From: CAZFVY01 sp964522665
Lineage (GTDB): Bacteria; Verrucomicrobiota; Verrucomicrobiia; Limisphaerales; CAZFVY01
DNA length: 64,000 nt
Direction of reading: 5' to 3'
Assembly: GCA_964522665.1 (NCBI GenBank)
Contig: CAZFVY010000020.1
Span: forward strand, 13,470 to 77,469
Shown one piece after another: positions 52,984 to 61,909 of the stretch (the first letter of the stretch is position 1; every line of letters begins with the position of its first letter). Position numbers and translations under genes: made by a program. The notes under the pieces were generated by a model. That model searched no databases, was not told the DNA's origin, and saw only the letters and a list, made by a program, of their open reading frames with translations.

Positions 52984-53742
52984 TTAAACGCCGCGAGCCA
53001 CCGTCCACACGCAAACTTCCCCTGCGCCCGCCGCCTGCAACGCTTTCGCGCAGGCGCTCGTGGTCGCTCCCGTCGTCAAAACATCATCCACCAACACGAT
53101 CCGTTGACCCTTCAAACCAACGCCGCGCCGCGCCAGAAAGGCGCCAGAGACGTTTTCGACGCGCTGCGGCCGGGTGAGGAGGGTTTGAGTTTTCGTGGAT
53201 TCGACACGCCGTACTAGTCGGGCGTTCACCGGAATTTTTGTAATTCGGCCCAAGGCAAGGGCCAGCCGTTCCGCCTGGTTGAATTCGCGCTCGCGCTGCT
53301 TCACGGGATGAAGCGGAACCGGCACGATCATATCCCAGCCTCCCTCGGCCAGGACCGGCGCGGCGCGACGGACCAATAAATCGGCAAGGCAAGGCTCGAA
53401 CCAAAGCGCACGTTGATATTTGTACCGATGAACAATTTCCAAAACCAGGCTGCTGGCCACGACCGCGGCCCGCGCCCAGCGGAAATGAAGCTGCATTTCC
53501 TGGCAGTTACCGCATTGAAAACTCGTCGTAATGTCGCCCTCATAGGGTAAGCCACAACGGTCGCAGAACGGCGGTTCGATGAATCGAATCCCACCCGGCC
53601 GGGTCCGGCATTGCGCGCCCACATAACCATCTGCGCGCCGCGCCGTCTCGGCGCCGCAAATCTGACAGACGTTAGGGTAGAACAAACCCAATCCGGCATC
53701 AAGCCAGAGTTTTGACCACGTTATTGACCGGGAATCCTTCAC
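52984..53742 (-). CDS. ComF-family phosphoribosyltransferase-like protein
   Basis: 252 aa from a GTG at 53742, which overlaps the CPBP gene stop by 4 bp. N-terminal zinc-binding cysteines NVCQICGAETARR, PPFCDRCGLPYEG and FQCGNCQEM; then ALWFEPCLADLL and VPVPLHPVKQREREFNQAE; the C-terminal PRPP loop is IVLVDDVLTTGATTSACAKA. ComF proteins help transformation DNA uptake, probably by handling single strands together with DprA and PriA. Competence in this organism is not otherwise shown here. Confidence 0.92.
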   Translation of the reverse strand: MKDSRSITWSKLWLDAGLGLFYPNVCQICGAETARRADGYVGAQCRTRPGGIRFIEPPFCDRCGLPYEGDITTSFQCGNCQEMQLHFRWARAAVVASSLVLEIVHRYKYQRALWFEPCLADLLVRRAAPVLAEGGWDMIVPVPLHPVKQREREFNQAERLALALGRITKIPVNARLVRRVESTKTQTLLTRPQRVENVSGAFLARRGVGLKGQRIVLVDDVLTTGATTSACAKALQAAGAGEVCVWTVARGV

Positions 53743-54641
53743 TCAGTTCGCGCCTTGCCTTGCCGCCCGGTCAATTTAGCGACACCCAACGCCGCCAAGG
53801 CCAACCCGCCCAACGCCAGCCAGCCATCGATCAGCTTGCCCGAACCCCAAAACCAGACGGCGGCGCCGGGCGCTTCACGGGTCAAATAGCCATACGACTT
53901 CAACCAAAAAATCCACCCGGCATGAAGCCCGATCGAGAAGTAAAGCGTTCCCGAACGGTAGTAAGCCCAAGCTAACAGACCGCCCGCAATCGTCAAATTA
54001 ATAAAACCGGGAAAAAGTGACACTGTATCGATAAAGCCTCGCAGCATTTCCGGTAAAATCGCCAATCCCGACCACCAATTGATGACCAGCGGGTCGGGTG
54101 GACGTTCGAAAAAGTGGACGATGGCGTAAACCGCGCTGCTGATAAACAAAGCAAATGTCCAGCGGTAAACCTTCGCCAGCGCGCCGAAAAGGCCGCCGCG
54201 AAAAATCAACTCCTCCAGCACGGCCACCACGATCGCCGTCACCCCCGCCTGACCGACCTTCCCGATCAGTTGGCCGAGGGAATGACTGCCATCCCACTGC
54301 CGCGCCCCGGCCAGAACGGTCACCGTCGCCGCGACCGCCAGCGAGACGAATCCGACGCCAAATCCGGCCACCAAACGTCCCCGGTGGACGAGCGGTTGGC
54401 CCAGCCCGGCGTCCCGCCATGACCGCACCCCCAAACTACGTAGAAACGGGACCAATCCCAGAACCGCGAGCGCCAGAAACGACCGATCCGCGTAACGATG
54501 GAACGGCTGGGCGGCCAGTCCCTTCAGCGCGGCCCAATGCCCCGCCCCGAATTGCGCCAGCCAATAAAGCCAAGGCGCCAGCAACGCCCCCCCGAGGAAA
54601 ATTACCGCCACCAAGAGGCTCAAAAAACGCAGCGGTCGCAC
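53739..54641 (-). CDS. CPBP-family intramembrane metalloprotease
   Basis: 300 aa from a GTG at 54641. About eight membrane helices. The ABI/CPBP motifs are VLEELIFRGGLFGALAKVYR (EExxxR), FISSAVYAIVHF (motif with His) and SIGLHAGWIFW (HxxxN-like, with W in place of N). Homologues are prenyl-protein-type or bacteriocin-related proteases, but the substrates here are unknown. First gene of the run CPBP-comF-accD-esterase, with overlaps or short gaps throughout. Confidence 0.87.
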   Translation of the reverse strand: MRPLRFLSLLVAVIFLGGALLAPWLYWLAQFGAGHWAALKGLAAQPFHRYADRSFLALAVLGLVPFLRSLGVRSWRDAGLGQPLVHRGRLVAGFGVGFVSLAVAATVTVLAGARQWDGSHSLGQLIGKVGQAGVTAIVVAVLEELIFRGGLFGALAKVYRWTFALFISSAVYAIVHFFERPPDPLVINWWSGLAILPEMLRGFIDTVSLFPGFINLTIAGGLLAWAYYRSGTLYFSIGLHAGWIFWLKSYGYLTREAPGAAVWFWGSGKLIDGWLALGGLALAALGVAKLTGRQGKARTE

Positions 54642-54712
54642 AGCCTACTTTAGTGGCCCAATTCTCCCTACGCCAAGCCGATAATCCTACGTCATGCTGG
54701 CGCCAGGCTGTC

Positions 54713-54880
54713 GGTGGGGCGAGGCTCCGCCGAGCCCTGATATGGTTTGGGATCATCACCAAGGCTCACGCTACCGAACCGGCAACGGAGCAGCGGTTGC
54801 CGACACAGCCGTTCGATTCTTTGCAGGCCTGGAGACCGGCTCGAAACTCTGCCACGGCTCGACAGGAGCCTTGCCCCACC
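54713..54880. repeat. Family A element, copy A4 (168 bp)
   Basis: GGTGGGGCGAGGCTC left end, GAGCCTTGCCCCACC right end (one change). The interior (TGATATGGTTTGGGATCATC near the left) matches A5 at 58996 in the same orientation. A further partial end is at 54909-54935. The 327-bp gap 54642-54968 has no gene. Confidence 0.85.
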
Positions 54881-54968
54881 CCAGGCACGTTGGCATCAGG
54901 CAGGCGGCTGGGGCGAGGCTCCACTCCGCCTTCGCATTCGCCCCGAGAATCCCCCAGGCTCCGGAAGT

Positions 54969-55973
54969 TCAATGCGCCCAGCGGCGCGCCCGCGGTACAA
55001 AAAAGGCCTCGATGGTCTCCAGGCGATGCGCGCGTTCGATTTGGAGGCGCGCCCGCCAGGCCGGTTCCGCGACCAACAGCAGGGCGTCGAGATGTGGTCG
55101 AATGCGAATCTCGTGCCGGGCCACCTGGTCCGCCCGGCGCCGGGCGTGCTCGGCCTTCGCCGCCGCGAGGCGTTCAGCGCTTTTTAGCTTGGCTCCGTCG
55201 CTGGAGCCGCGTCGCGCGCGCGCCTCCAACTCGCGGGCGTAATTTTCAAAATAGTCGTCGAGTCGATCCAATTCGCGCCGCAAGCCGTTCTCCTGTCGCG
55301 CGCGGATTCCGTTCAGCTCTGGGCTGAGGTCCAACTCCAGGACGCGCCGAAGCAGCGCGCTCCATTGGGCCGGTTCGGACTTGGGCCAAGGGACGCCCGC
55401 GGCGCCTTCGGCGCTGGCCTGGGCGAACACGATTTCGCGGGCCAGGCTCTCGTCCGGCTCGCCCCCGGGCAGGGAGGCCGCGACGCGGCGCAGCGACCAA
55501 CTCTGGTCAATGGCCTGAATTTCACAACGCGCCAAGGCGACGAGTGAGAAATGGAAGGCCGCCGTGAACGCCGTCTCCAGCCGCCAGCGGCCGGTCTCGG
55601 CGAATTGTCCCCGCCAGAGTTTCTCCGCCACCGCGGGCTCGGGCGGCCGCGCGCGGGTCTCGCCGGAAAGGACGATGCGGTCCAGGGGCGAGGGCGAAGG
55701 CCAGAGGGCTTCCACCAGCCGGAACGTCAACGGGCAACCGGGAAAAACCTCGTTGGCCGCGTCGCGGGCGCTGCGCGCGTCGGCGGGCGCGAAGCGCAAC
55801 TCCCCGGCGTGCGGCGAGCCATCGGCGTTCCAGACCGCCGCGGCGCGCCGTTCGGCGACGACTTCCAGGCGGTCATGCCAGGTCCGTTCGCACAAGGCGC
55901 CGAGAGCCGTCAGACCCTCCTCGTAGAAGTCGAGGACGGCGCCCGGATCGTAGCTTATGCGATCAACTTTCAT
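54969..55973 (-). CDS. Uncharacterised partner of the SNF2 ATPase
   Basis: 334 aa, start ATG abutting the ATPase stop (TGAATG), so translation is coupled. No known motif is seen. Residues 1-190 are mixed alpha/beta (KVDRISYDPGAVLDFYEEGL, ERRAAAVWNADGS). About 215-300 form a long charged coiled coil (RQENGLRRELDRLDDYFENY, LKSAERLAAAKAEHARRRAD). A beta-rich C-terminus follows (IRIRPHLDALLLVAEPAW). The region resembles coiled coils in RapA/helicase-associated proteins, and it may bind the ATPase or nucleic acid. Confidence 0.8.
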   Translation of the reverse strand: MKVDRISYDPGAVLDFYEEGLTALGALCERTWHDRLEVVAERRAAAVWNADGSPHAGELRFAPADARSARDAANEVFPGCPLTFRLVEALWPSPSPLDRIVLSGETRARPPEPAVAEKLWRGQFAETGRWRLETAFTAAFHFSLVALARCEIQAIDQSWSLRRVAASLPGGEPDESLAREIVFAQASAEGAAGVPWPKSEPAQWSALLRRVLELDLSPELNGIRARQENGLRRELDRLDDYFENYARELEARARRGSSDGAKLKSAERLAAAKAEHARRRADQVARHEIRIRPHLDALLLVAEPAWRARLQIERAHRLETIEAFFVPRARRWAH

Positions 55974-58898
55974 TCAAATCGATTCGTAGTCCTTCGCGAA
56001 GAGCGTTTCGTCGAGGCGTTTCACTTCGTCGTAGTCACCCCGCGCGGACGCCAGCTCGTCGCCCAGGCGGGCCATCGCCTCGGCCACCCGCCCTTCGTTC
56101 TCCCGCCAGCGGCGCAGGATTTCCTCGCCGAAGTCCTCGCCGCCAAAACGGTCGCCGAGCACGAGGCCGGTCTCCCCCACCACCAATTCGAACAGGTTCA
56201 ACTTCTCCTGGAGGATTGCGAGCAGATGTTCCTGCAGGGTTCCGGCCTGGACGAAGTTGTAAATCCGCACCGGATGCGCCTGGCCCAGGCGATGGAGCCG
56301 GCCGATCCGTTGTTCGATTTCCATCGGATTCCACGGCAGATCGAAATTGACGAGGCAATGGCAGAACTGGAGGTTTCTGCCCTCGGCGCCGCTATGCGTG
56401 AGCAGGAGCGCCCCGCCCTGCCGCCGGAAATCCTCGGTGATCGGCTGGCGCTCGGGCGGCGGCGTGCTCCCGTTGATCACGAAGGTCCGCACGCCGGCGC
56501 CGCGCAGAGACTCGGCCAGGGCGGCCTGTGTCTCCAGGAATTGCGTGAAAACGACCGCGCCCCCCTCATCGCGCGTGAGCGGGGGAATCAAGGCGCATTT
56601 GCGCCGCCAGCTCGATTCCAGCGGCGCCTTGTGCCGCCATTGGCGGGCGCGCGCGGCGTCGGGAAACTTTTCGAGCACGGAGCGCCACGCGGCCGGGCTG
56701 CTGCCGGCGGCCTGCAAGACCAATCGTCCCCAGAGACTCGTCTGCCGCGCGTCGAGGCGCGCGAGCGCGGTGCGGAACTCGGCCTCCCACTCGGTCCAGA
56801 ACGCCCGTTCGACTTCCTCCGGCTCGAACAGCGCCGTCTCCGCGCGGCGCGGCGGCAGCCGGACACCGCAGTTGGAGCGAGTATTGCGAATCATGACCTG
56901 GCCCAGCAGCCGCCGCAATTCCTCCGGCTCGCGCGGCTGGCGGGGACGTTTGGGATCGAGAAACCGCGCGCGGAATTCCTTCGGCGTGGGCAGTTGGCCC
57001 GGCTGGAGCAGGGTGACGAGGTTGTAAAGCTCCTCCAGCGAATTCTGGACGGGCGTCGCGGTCAGCAGGAGGAGGAATTGGCGCGGCAAGGCGTTGACCG
57101 CCTGCCAGGCTTGGGAGTCGCGGTTCCGCAGGTAGTGCGCCTCGTCCACCACGAGCGCGCCCCATTGCGTCAGGCGCGCGAGCTCGAGTTGCGCCGGCTG
57201 TTTCAGCGTGTGCAGGCTCGCCACGATGCCGACATTCTCGCTCCAGAACGCCTGCGGATTCCCCCGCGCTTCGGCCTGATTCGTCGTCGCCACCGTAAGC
57301 CCGAACTTGTCGTTCAACTCCTCCTCCCACTGGTCCACGAGCGAAGGCACGGTCAGGACAAGAAATCGTTTCACCATGCCGCGCGTAAGCAATTCCTTGA
57401 TTACCAGGCCCGCCTCGATGGTCTTGCCCAGGCCCACTTCGTCGGACAACAGCGCCCGCCCGCGCAGCGGGCCCAGCACCCGCAGCGCGGTTCGGATTTG
57501 ATACTCCAGACGCTGGATGCGGCAAGCCGGCAGGCAGAGGAGATCGTCCGACTGATTGGAGACCCACCACAGCGAGGCCCGTTCGCGCAGCGCGTACTCG
57601 CGCAGATCGGTCAACGGAAACGCGGTTTCCTGAAACTCCAGGGCCGGTTCTTCGAAATGGACCGGAACCGGCGGCAACGGTGGACGCTCTCGTGGGCTGG
57701 GTGAAGCTGAAGCCTCCGGCGGGCGCGTCACTTTCGCCGGCCGGTTGACTTCCGCCGCCTTGCGGGCCTGGGCGGCGCGTTCTTCGCGGAGCCGGCGCGC
57801 CTCGGCCAGGCGCGCCATTTCCTCGCGGCGCCGCTGTTCGGCCTCGAAGCGTTTCTGCTCCTTGCGCTGCGCCTTGCGCTCGTAGCGTTCAAACTCCGCC
57901 TGATCCAGCCCCGTCGTCTCGTTGAGCATTCGCCCCAGCGGCGAGTATCGAAACCTTAATGCCTCGGCCATTCCCACCAGGTTGTCTTCCAACCATTCAA
58001 CGACCGATTCCATCGAGTCGAATGGCTCCTCACGCTCGCGCAGCGGTTCAGTCGTCCCCGGCCGAAACTTGATCCAAAAAGCCGTGAACGCGTCCTGATC
58101 GGTCGGGAACCGCTCCAACCAGCGGGCCAACGCGGCGCGAACCGAGTTTCGGCGGTGCGATGAAATCGACGGGTCACTCTTCCCGTCCGCCTCCAAGTCC
58201 CACGTCAACTGATTGGCGCCGGTGCAGCGAACCCGCCCGACGGCGACGGAATTCTTGCCCTTGCTCCAGACGAATTCCGCGAGTCCTCGGACCTGATCAA
58301 AGGTGACGCTTAGCTCGAGCGCCGACCGGCGCCCGTCTTCCGTCAGTCCCGGGAGCGTCGGAGCGACGCCCAGCAAGGCCGCGACCAGAAGATGCATCAC
58401 TGTCCGCCCGTTTTCCGCGGGGTCCTTGCCGCGCGCCCGGCTGAGTTCGAGCAGCCCCACGAACTGGAGCAGCTCGCGGCCCAGCCACTTCCAGGTATCG
58501 ATGCCGGGCGGCGCTTTCATGGTCAGCCGGCAACCGGCCCGGGCCATGCCAAGGTCCGCGTCCGTGAACAACCCCAGGCTCAACGAATCATCGGCCAGCG
58601 GGAGCGAGCGCCGGATTCGCTTCAACAAGGCGCGGACCGAGGTCGGCTGGGTCCCGCAGAAATCGACGCGCGCGCCGAACGAGTCCTCGAACTTCCAGCC
58701 CAAAGCATGGATGCGGCAAAAGTTGCTTTCCACCGGCCCAAGGAGGCCACGGGCCACGATGGTTTTCGGGTCGTCAGCCCGTGCCCACTCGAAATGAAAT
58801 GCGCCCGCCGGCACGTCGAAAATCACCCTCAGATTCACCAACCCCGCGGAGAACGGTAATTCCGGAGAACTGTTGGAGATCGGGCTTGCTTCGGGCAT
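55974..58898 (-). CDS. SNF2/RapA-type DNA translocase
   Basis: 974 aa. The N-terminal ~330 residues are unlike known families. A charged coiled coil (about 340-400: RKAQRKEQKRFEAEQRRREE) is followed by a complete Swi2/Snf2 engine: motif I LLSDEVGLGKTIEAGLV near 486, Ia LVLTVPSLVDQWEEEL, II VVDEAHYLRNR near 584, III LLLTATPVQNSLEEL, IV VVFTQFLETQAAL, V LTHSGAEGRNLQFCHCLVNF, VI IEQRIGRLHRLGQ near 864. It is the RapA/HepA-like subtype seen in the DISARM component DrmD and related systems, but no methylase, nuclease or DUF1998 gene is present. The two-gene cassette is bracketed by direct family A copies. Confidence 0.92.
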   Translation of the reverse strand: MPEASPISNSSPELPFSAGLVNLRVIFDVPAGAFHFEWARADDPKTIVARGLLGPVESNFCRIHALGWKFEDSFGARVDFCGTQPTSVRALLKRIRRSLPLADDSLSLGLFTDADLGMARAGCRLTMKAPPGIDTWKWLGRELLQFVGLLELSRARGKDPAENGRTVMHLLVAALLGVAPTLPGLTEDGRRSALELSVTFDQVRGLAEFVWSKGKNSVAVGRVRCTGANQLTWDLEADGKSDPSISSHRRNSVRAALARWLERFPTDQDAFTAFWIKFRPGTTEPLREREEPFDSMESVVEWLEDNLVGMAEALRFRYSPLGRMLNETTGLDQAEFERYERKAQRKEQKRFEAEQRRREEMARLAEARRLREERAAQARKAAEVNRPAKVTRPPEASASPSPRERPPLPPVPVHFEEPALEFQETAFPLTDLREYALRERASLWWVSNQSDDLLCLPACRIQRLEYQIRTALRVLGPLRGRALLSDEVGLGKTIEAGLVIKELLTRGMVKRFLVLTVPSLVDQWEEELNDKFGLTVATTNQAEARGNPQAFWSENVGIVASLHTLKQPAQLELARLTQWGALVVDEAHYLRNRDSQAWQAVNALPRQFLLLLTATPVQNSLEELYNLVTLLQPGQLPTPKEFRARFLDPKRPRQPREPEELRRLLGQVMIRNTRSNCGVRLPPRRAETALFEPEEVERAFWTEWEAEFRTALARLDARQTSLWGRLVLQAAGSSPAAWRSVLEKFPDAARARQWRHKAPLESSWRRKCALIPPLTRDEGGAVVFTQFLETQAALAESLRGAGVRTFVINGSTPPPERQPITEDFRRQGGALLLTHSGAEGRNLQFCHCLVNFDLPWNPMEIEQRIGRLHRLGQAHPVRIYNFVQAGTLQEHLLAILQEKLNLFELVVGETGLVLGDRFGGEDFGEEILRRWRENEGRVAEAMARLGDELASARGDYDEVKRLDETLFAKDYESI

Positions 58899-58995
58899 CG
58901 CGTGCCAAAATCTCAGTGCAATCAGCCCGTGCCGTCAAGCGAGACCTTTTCACCCGGGCGCCCGCCGACTTGTTTGAGCCGCTTACCGCTTGAAC

Positions 58996-59223
58996 GGTCG
59001 GGCGAGGCTCCGCCGAGCGCCGATATGGTTTGGGGTCATCGCGAAGGCTTACGCTACCAAACCGGCGGTGGAGCAACGGTTGCCTGGACAGCGACGATTA
59101 TTATTCACCGGCCCGCGAAGAATAATTGTCATCGACCAGTTGTCGGCACAGCCGTTCGATCCTTCGCGGGCTTGGAGGCCAGCTCGAAACTCTGCCACGG
59201 CTCGGCAGGAGCCTCGCCCCACC
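58996..59223. repeat. Family A element, copy A5 (228 bp) with nested hairpin insert
   Basis: Same orientation and interior as A4, with about 60 extra bases around 59087-59146 (ATTATTATTCACCGG ... GAAGAATAATTG), which form a small AT-rich hairpin. A further solo end is at 59249. It fills most of the 549-bp gap before the next gene. Confidence 0.85.
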
Positions 59224-59447
59224 AAAGGCAGGCAGGCGTAGAGCGCTCGGTGGGGCGAGACTCGAGCCGTAACAAAGTTCGCGCGGCCACGACCGGTACT
59301 GGCCAGACGAGATCTCGCGGTCCCCACCCGCTCGATCAACTGGCTGCGCCCTCGCGATCCGCCTCGGAACATTTCAGCCTCCCGGTCGATCATATAGGCA
59401 TACAAACCGAACGAAAAGTTGACCGCGATCAGCCTCGGCCTGACGTT

Positions 59448-59807
59448 TTGGCCTGCGCCAGCGGGTTTGCCGCGCGAGGTCACACTCTCGTCATCGCGCT
59501 CGCGTTCGCCTTCCTGGCGCTTGGCCACGTCGCCAGCGCGGACCCGCCGCGGATCGATCACCTCGAATTGTTCAGCACGAATCAAGTCACGATTCACTTC
59601 AACACCGAGGCGAACCATACCTACACCCTGCAATTCATCGACGTTCTGCCGACCAGCCCGACCCTTACGACCGGCGGTAACGGCACGGTTTCGGGCAGTT
59701 GGTCGAATCTTTTTATGGCGCCGAATATTCCCTTTGCCGACCACTACGTCATCGTGGACACCCGCGCGCGGCCTTTCCGCTTTTATCGCTTGCGCATCAC
59801 GCCGTGA
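59448..59807 (+). CDS. Small secreted protein, unknown function, start uncertain
   Basis: 119 aa if the TTG at 59448 is used; there is no ATG or GTG in frame after the repeat element, and the ribosome-binding site is poor. A leader (LVIALAFAFLALGHVASA) is followed by a beta-rich domain PPRIDHLELFSTNQVTIHFN and TYTLQFIDVLPTSP, ending RPFRFYRLRITP. This looks like a fibronectin-type or discoidin-like small domain. The next gene starts 38 bp downstream, so both are probably in one operon. Because the true start may have been displaced by element A5, the gene could be 5'-truncated. Confidence 0.6.
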   Translation: MACASGFAARGHTLVIALAFAFLALGHVASADPPRIDHLELFSTNQVTIHFNTEANHTYTLQFIDVLPTSPTLTTGGNGTVSGSWSNLFMAPNIPFADHYVIVDTRARPFRFYRLRITP

Positions 59808-59844
59808 ACCCACGCGAAGAGTCACCGATCCATCTCCCTGCGAC

Positions 59845-60840
59845 ATGAGAATTCCCCGGGCGGCGTGGTGGACGGGCTTCGCGGCTTGGACGACACTGGC
59901 GTCGGCGTGCGAGCTGTGCGCGGTTTACAACGCCAGCAACGTAACTGGCGATTCGGTCAGTGGATTCCTGTTCACGATCTCGGAGCAGTATTTGCCGCAG
60001 GACACGCCATACTTCGAGGGGAGCCGCATTCCGAAATCGATCCTCGACGCCGTGCGGCTCGATTCATCCATCACGCGGCTCGTCGCGGGCTACAACTTCT
60101 CGCCCGCCTTCGGCCTGAACCTGAACGTGCCGATCATCGAACGTCAGTTTTACCGCTATCAATTGGCGCCGGACGGCCTCCACACCGAATCGGGAACCGT
60201 AGCCGGTCTCGGCGACGCCGCGCTCATCGGCCGCTGGCGGGCGTGGCGCTACGATAAAATGTCCCGCGCGATTACCGTCAATCTGCTGGCGGGCGTGAAA
60301 CTCCCGACGGGCGACGCCAGCCGCATCCGCGATGAAATCAATCAAGACCTCGCGCTGGGCGCGATCTATGGTTTGGGCCACGACCATTTTGTCGGCGGCG
60401 CGCATGAGCACGACCTGGCGCTCGGCTCCGGTTCATGGGACGGAATCTTTGGCGCCACGATCAACGCCCGTTGGGACCGCTATTTCGCCGCGGCGCAACT
60501 GCAATACTACCTGCGCACATCCGGCGAAGCCTCATTCCGTTTCGGCGACGAACTGATGATTTCGGGCGGCCCCGGCGCGTATCTAATCCTCGGCCAGAAT
60601 TTCAGCCTCAGCGCGCAGGCCAACGCCGTTTACGACACCGTCGCCGAGTCGGTCGCGCTCGGCCAGCCCTCGGGCCAAACCGGCATGACCGCCTGGTACT
60701 TCGGCCCGTTGCTGAGTTTCACCTGGGGCCGCCATTTCAGCGGCAACGCCGGCGTGGACCTGCCGTTGCGCGTTTACGAGCACGGCCTGCAGAACATCCC
60801 GAGCTACGTCGCCCACGGCGCCCTAACGTGGCGCTTCTGA
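59845..60840 (+). CDS. Predicted outer-membrane barrel/transporter-like protein
   Basis: 331 aa from the ATG at 59845. A signal peptide (IPRAAWWTGFAAWTTLASA) is followed by CELCAVYNASNV, a CxxC at the very start of the mature protein. Long alternating strands (LNLNVPIIERQFYRYQL, FSLSAQANAVYDTVAES) and the terminal strand HGALTWRF indicate a barrel similar to 'transporter'-annotated porins. HDHFVGGAHEHDLALGSG is His-rich and may bind metal. Follows the small secreted protein. Confidence 0.75.
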   Translation: MRIPRAAWWTGFAAWTTLASACELCAVYNASNVTGDSVSGFLFTISEQYLPQDTPYFEGSRIPKSILDAVRLDSSITRLVAGYNFSPAFGLNLNVPIIERQFYRYQLAPDGLHTESGTVAGLGDAALIGRWRAWRYDKMSRAITVNLLAGVKLPTGDASRIRDEINQDLALGAIYGLGHDHFVGGAHEHDLALGSGSWDGIFGATINARWDRYFAAAQLQYYLRTSGEASFRFGDELMISGGPGAYLILGQNFSLSAQANAVYDTVAESVALGQPSGQTGMTAWYFGPLLSFTWGRHFSGNAGVDLPLRVYEHGLQNIPSYVAHGALTWRF

Positions 60841-60910
60841 GCCGCTTAGAACTTGAGTGGGCAGGCCGACGGTAGTCGATCGCGACAAGTCTCCCGGCTC
60901 AGGTAGCACT

Positions 60911-60942
60911 CAGGTGTCAGTTCTCACTCTTGACAGTTCGCC
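60911..60942. repeat. Left inverted repeat of the RAYT element
   Basis: 32 bp beginning CAGGTGTCAGTTCTCACTCT; matches 61891-61922 in reverse complement at 30 of 32 positions, by my count. Confidence 0.9.
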
Positions 60943-60964
60943 CCGCAGACGCCAGGCTTGCCTC

Positions 60965-61909
60965 ATGCCTCGCCAACTGCGACTCGAATATCCTGGAGCC
61001 ATTTATCACGTCATGAATCGCGGTGATCGCCGCGAGGCGATCTTTCGAGACGACGCGGACCGCCAACGGTTCCTCTCCACCCTCTCCGAGGCGTGCGGGA
61101 AAACCGAATGGCAGATTCACGCCTACTGCCTGATGTCCAATCATTTTCATCTCGTCATCGAGACCCCGGCGCCCAATTTGGTCGTCGGCATGAAATGGCT
61201 GCTTGGGGTTTATACCAAACGCTTCAATATTCGCCACCGGGAGTGCGGCCATCTCTTTGCCGGTCGTTACAAGGCGCTTTTCGTCGAGGCCAGCGGCAAC
61301 GGCTACCTCCGCACGGTCTGTGATTATGTCCATCTCAATCCGGCGCGTGCCAAGCTGTTGAAGGCCAGGGAGCCACTCGAGTCTTTCCGTTGGAGCAGCT
61401 ATGGAGACTACCTTAAACCCACCCGCCAACGACCGCCCTGGCTGCGGGTCGATCGTTTGCTCGGAGAGAAGGGCATCCCCAAGGACAGCGTGAGCGGAAG
61501 ACGTGAATTCGCCGCGGGCATGGAACGGAGAAGAGCCGCGGACCTGAAGTTGGAATTCAAGCCGGTGGAGCGAGGTTGGTGTCTGGGCGGTGAGTCATTT
61601 CGAGAGGAACTCCTGGCGGCGGCGGCCAATAGAATCGGAGCGACCCATTACGGGTCCGAGCGTCGAGAGGCCGAAGAAGCCAAGGCGCGGCGGTTGGTGA
61701 AGGAGGAAATGGATCGAATGGGATTCGCCGAACCGGCCTTGCTCAAGGCGGCCAAAGGGGATAAGCGAAAGGTCGAAATCGCGTCCCGATTGCGGCGTGA
61801 AACGACGATGACCTTGAAATGGATCGCGCAACGCCTGTCGATGGGCGGTTGGACCAACGTCTCCAATCTCCTCGGAGCCGAGCGCGCGAAGGCGAACTGT
61901 CAACAGTGA
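60965..61909 (+). CDS. REP-associated tyrosine transposase (RAYT, Y1 family)
   Basis: 314 aa from the ATG at 60965; earlier in-frame codons only read through the left inverted repeat. IS200/IS605-type Y1 fold: LEYPGAIYHVMNRGDRRE, IFRDDADRQRFLSTL, then the metal-binding HUH motif MSNHFHLVIETP, and the catalytic Tyr region NGYLRTVCDYVHLNPARAKL. The C-terminal extension (GWCLGGESFREELL, TTMTLKWIAQRLSMGGWTNV) is a DNA-binding-like helix block found in RAYTs. The stop codon lies inside the right inverted repeat. Family members mobilise or maintain REP palindromes; several REP-like families occur in this window. Confidence 0.92.
   Translation: MPRQLRLEYPGAIYHVMNRGDRREAIFRDDADRQRFLSTLSEACGKTEWQIHAYCLMSNHFHLVIETPAPNLVVGMKWLLGVYTKRFNIRHRECGHLFAGRYKALFVEASGNGYLRTVCDYVHLNPARAKLLKAREPLESFRWSSYGDYLKPTRQRPPWLRVDRLLGEKGIPKDSVSGRREFAAGMERRRAADLKLEFKPVERGWCLGGESFREELLAAAANRIGATHYGSERREAEEAKARRLVKEEMDRMGFAEPALLKAAKGDKRKVEIASRLRRETTMTLKWIAQRLSMGGWTNVSNLLGAERAKANCQQ

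Noticed and set aside
55551..57704. 717-aa plus-strand frame antisense to the SNF2 ATPase
   Set aside because: Same reason; the helicase motifs on the other strand are complete and no start or ribosome-binding signal supports this frame.
54969..58898. DISARM or other named defence system
   Set aside because: Only the SNF2-type ATPase resembles a component (DrmD); DrmA, DrmB and methylases are absent.
60841..60964. Upstream extension of the RAYT gene to 60857
   Set aside because: The extra codons translate the left inverted repeat, and the conserved N-terminus begins at the ATG at 60965.
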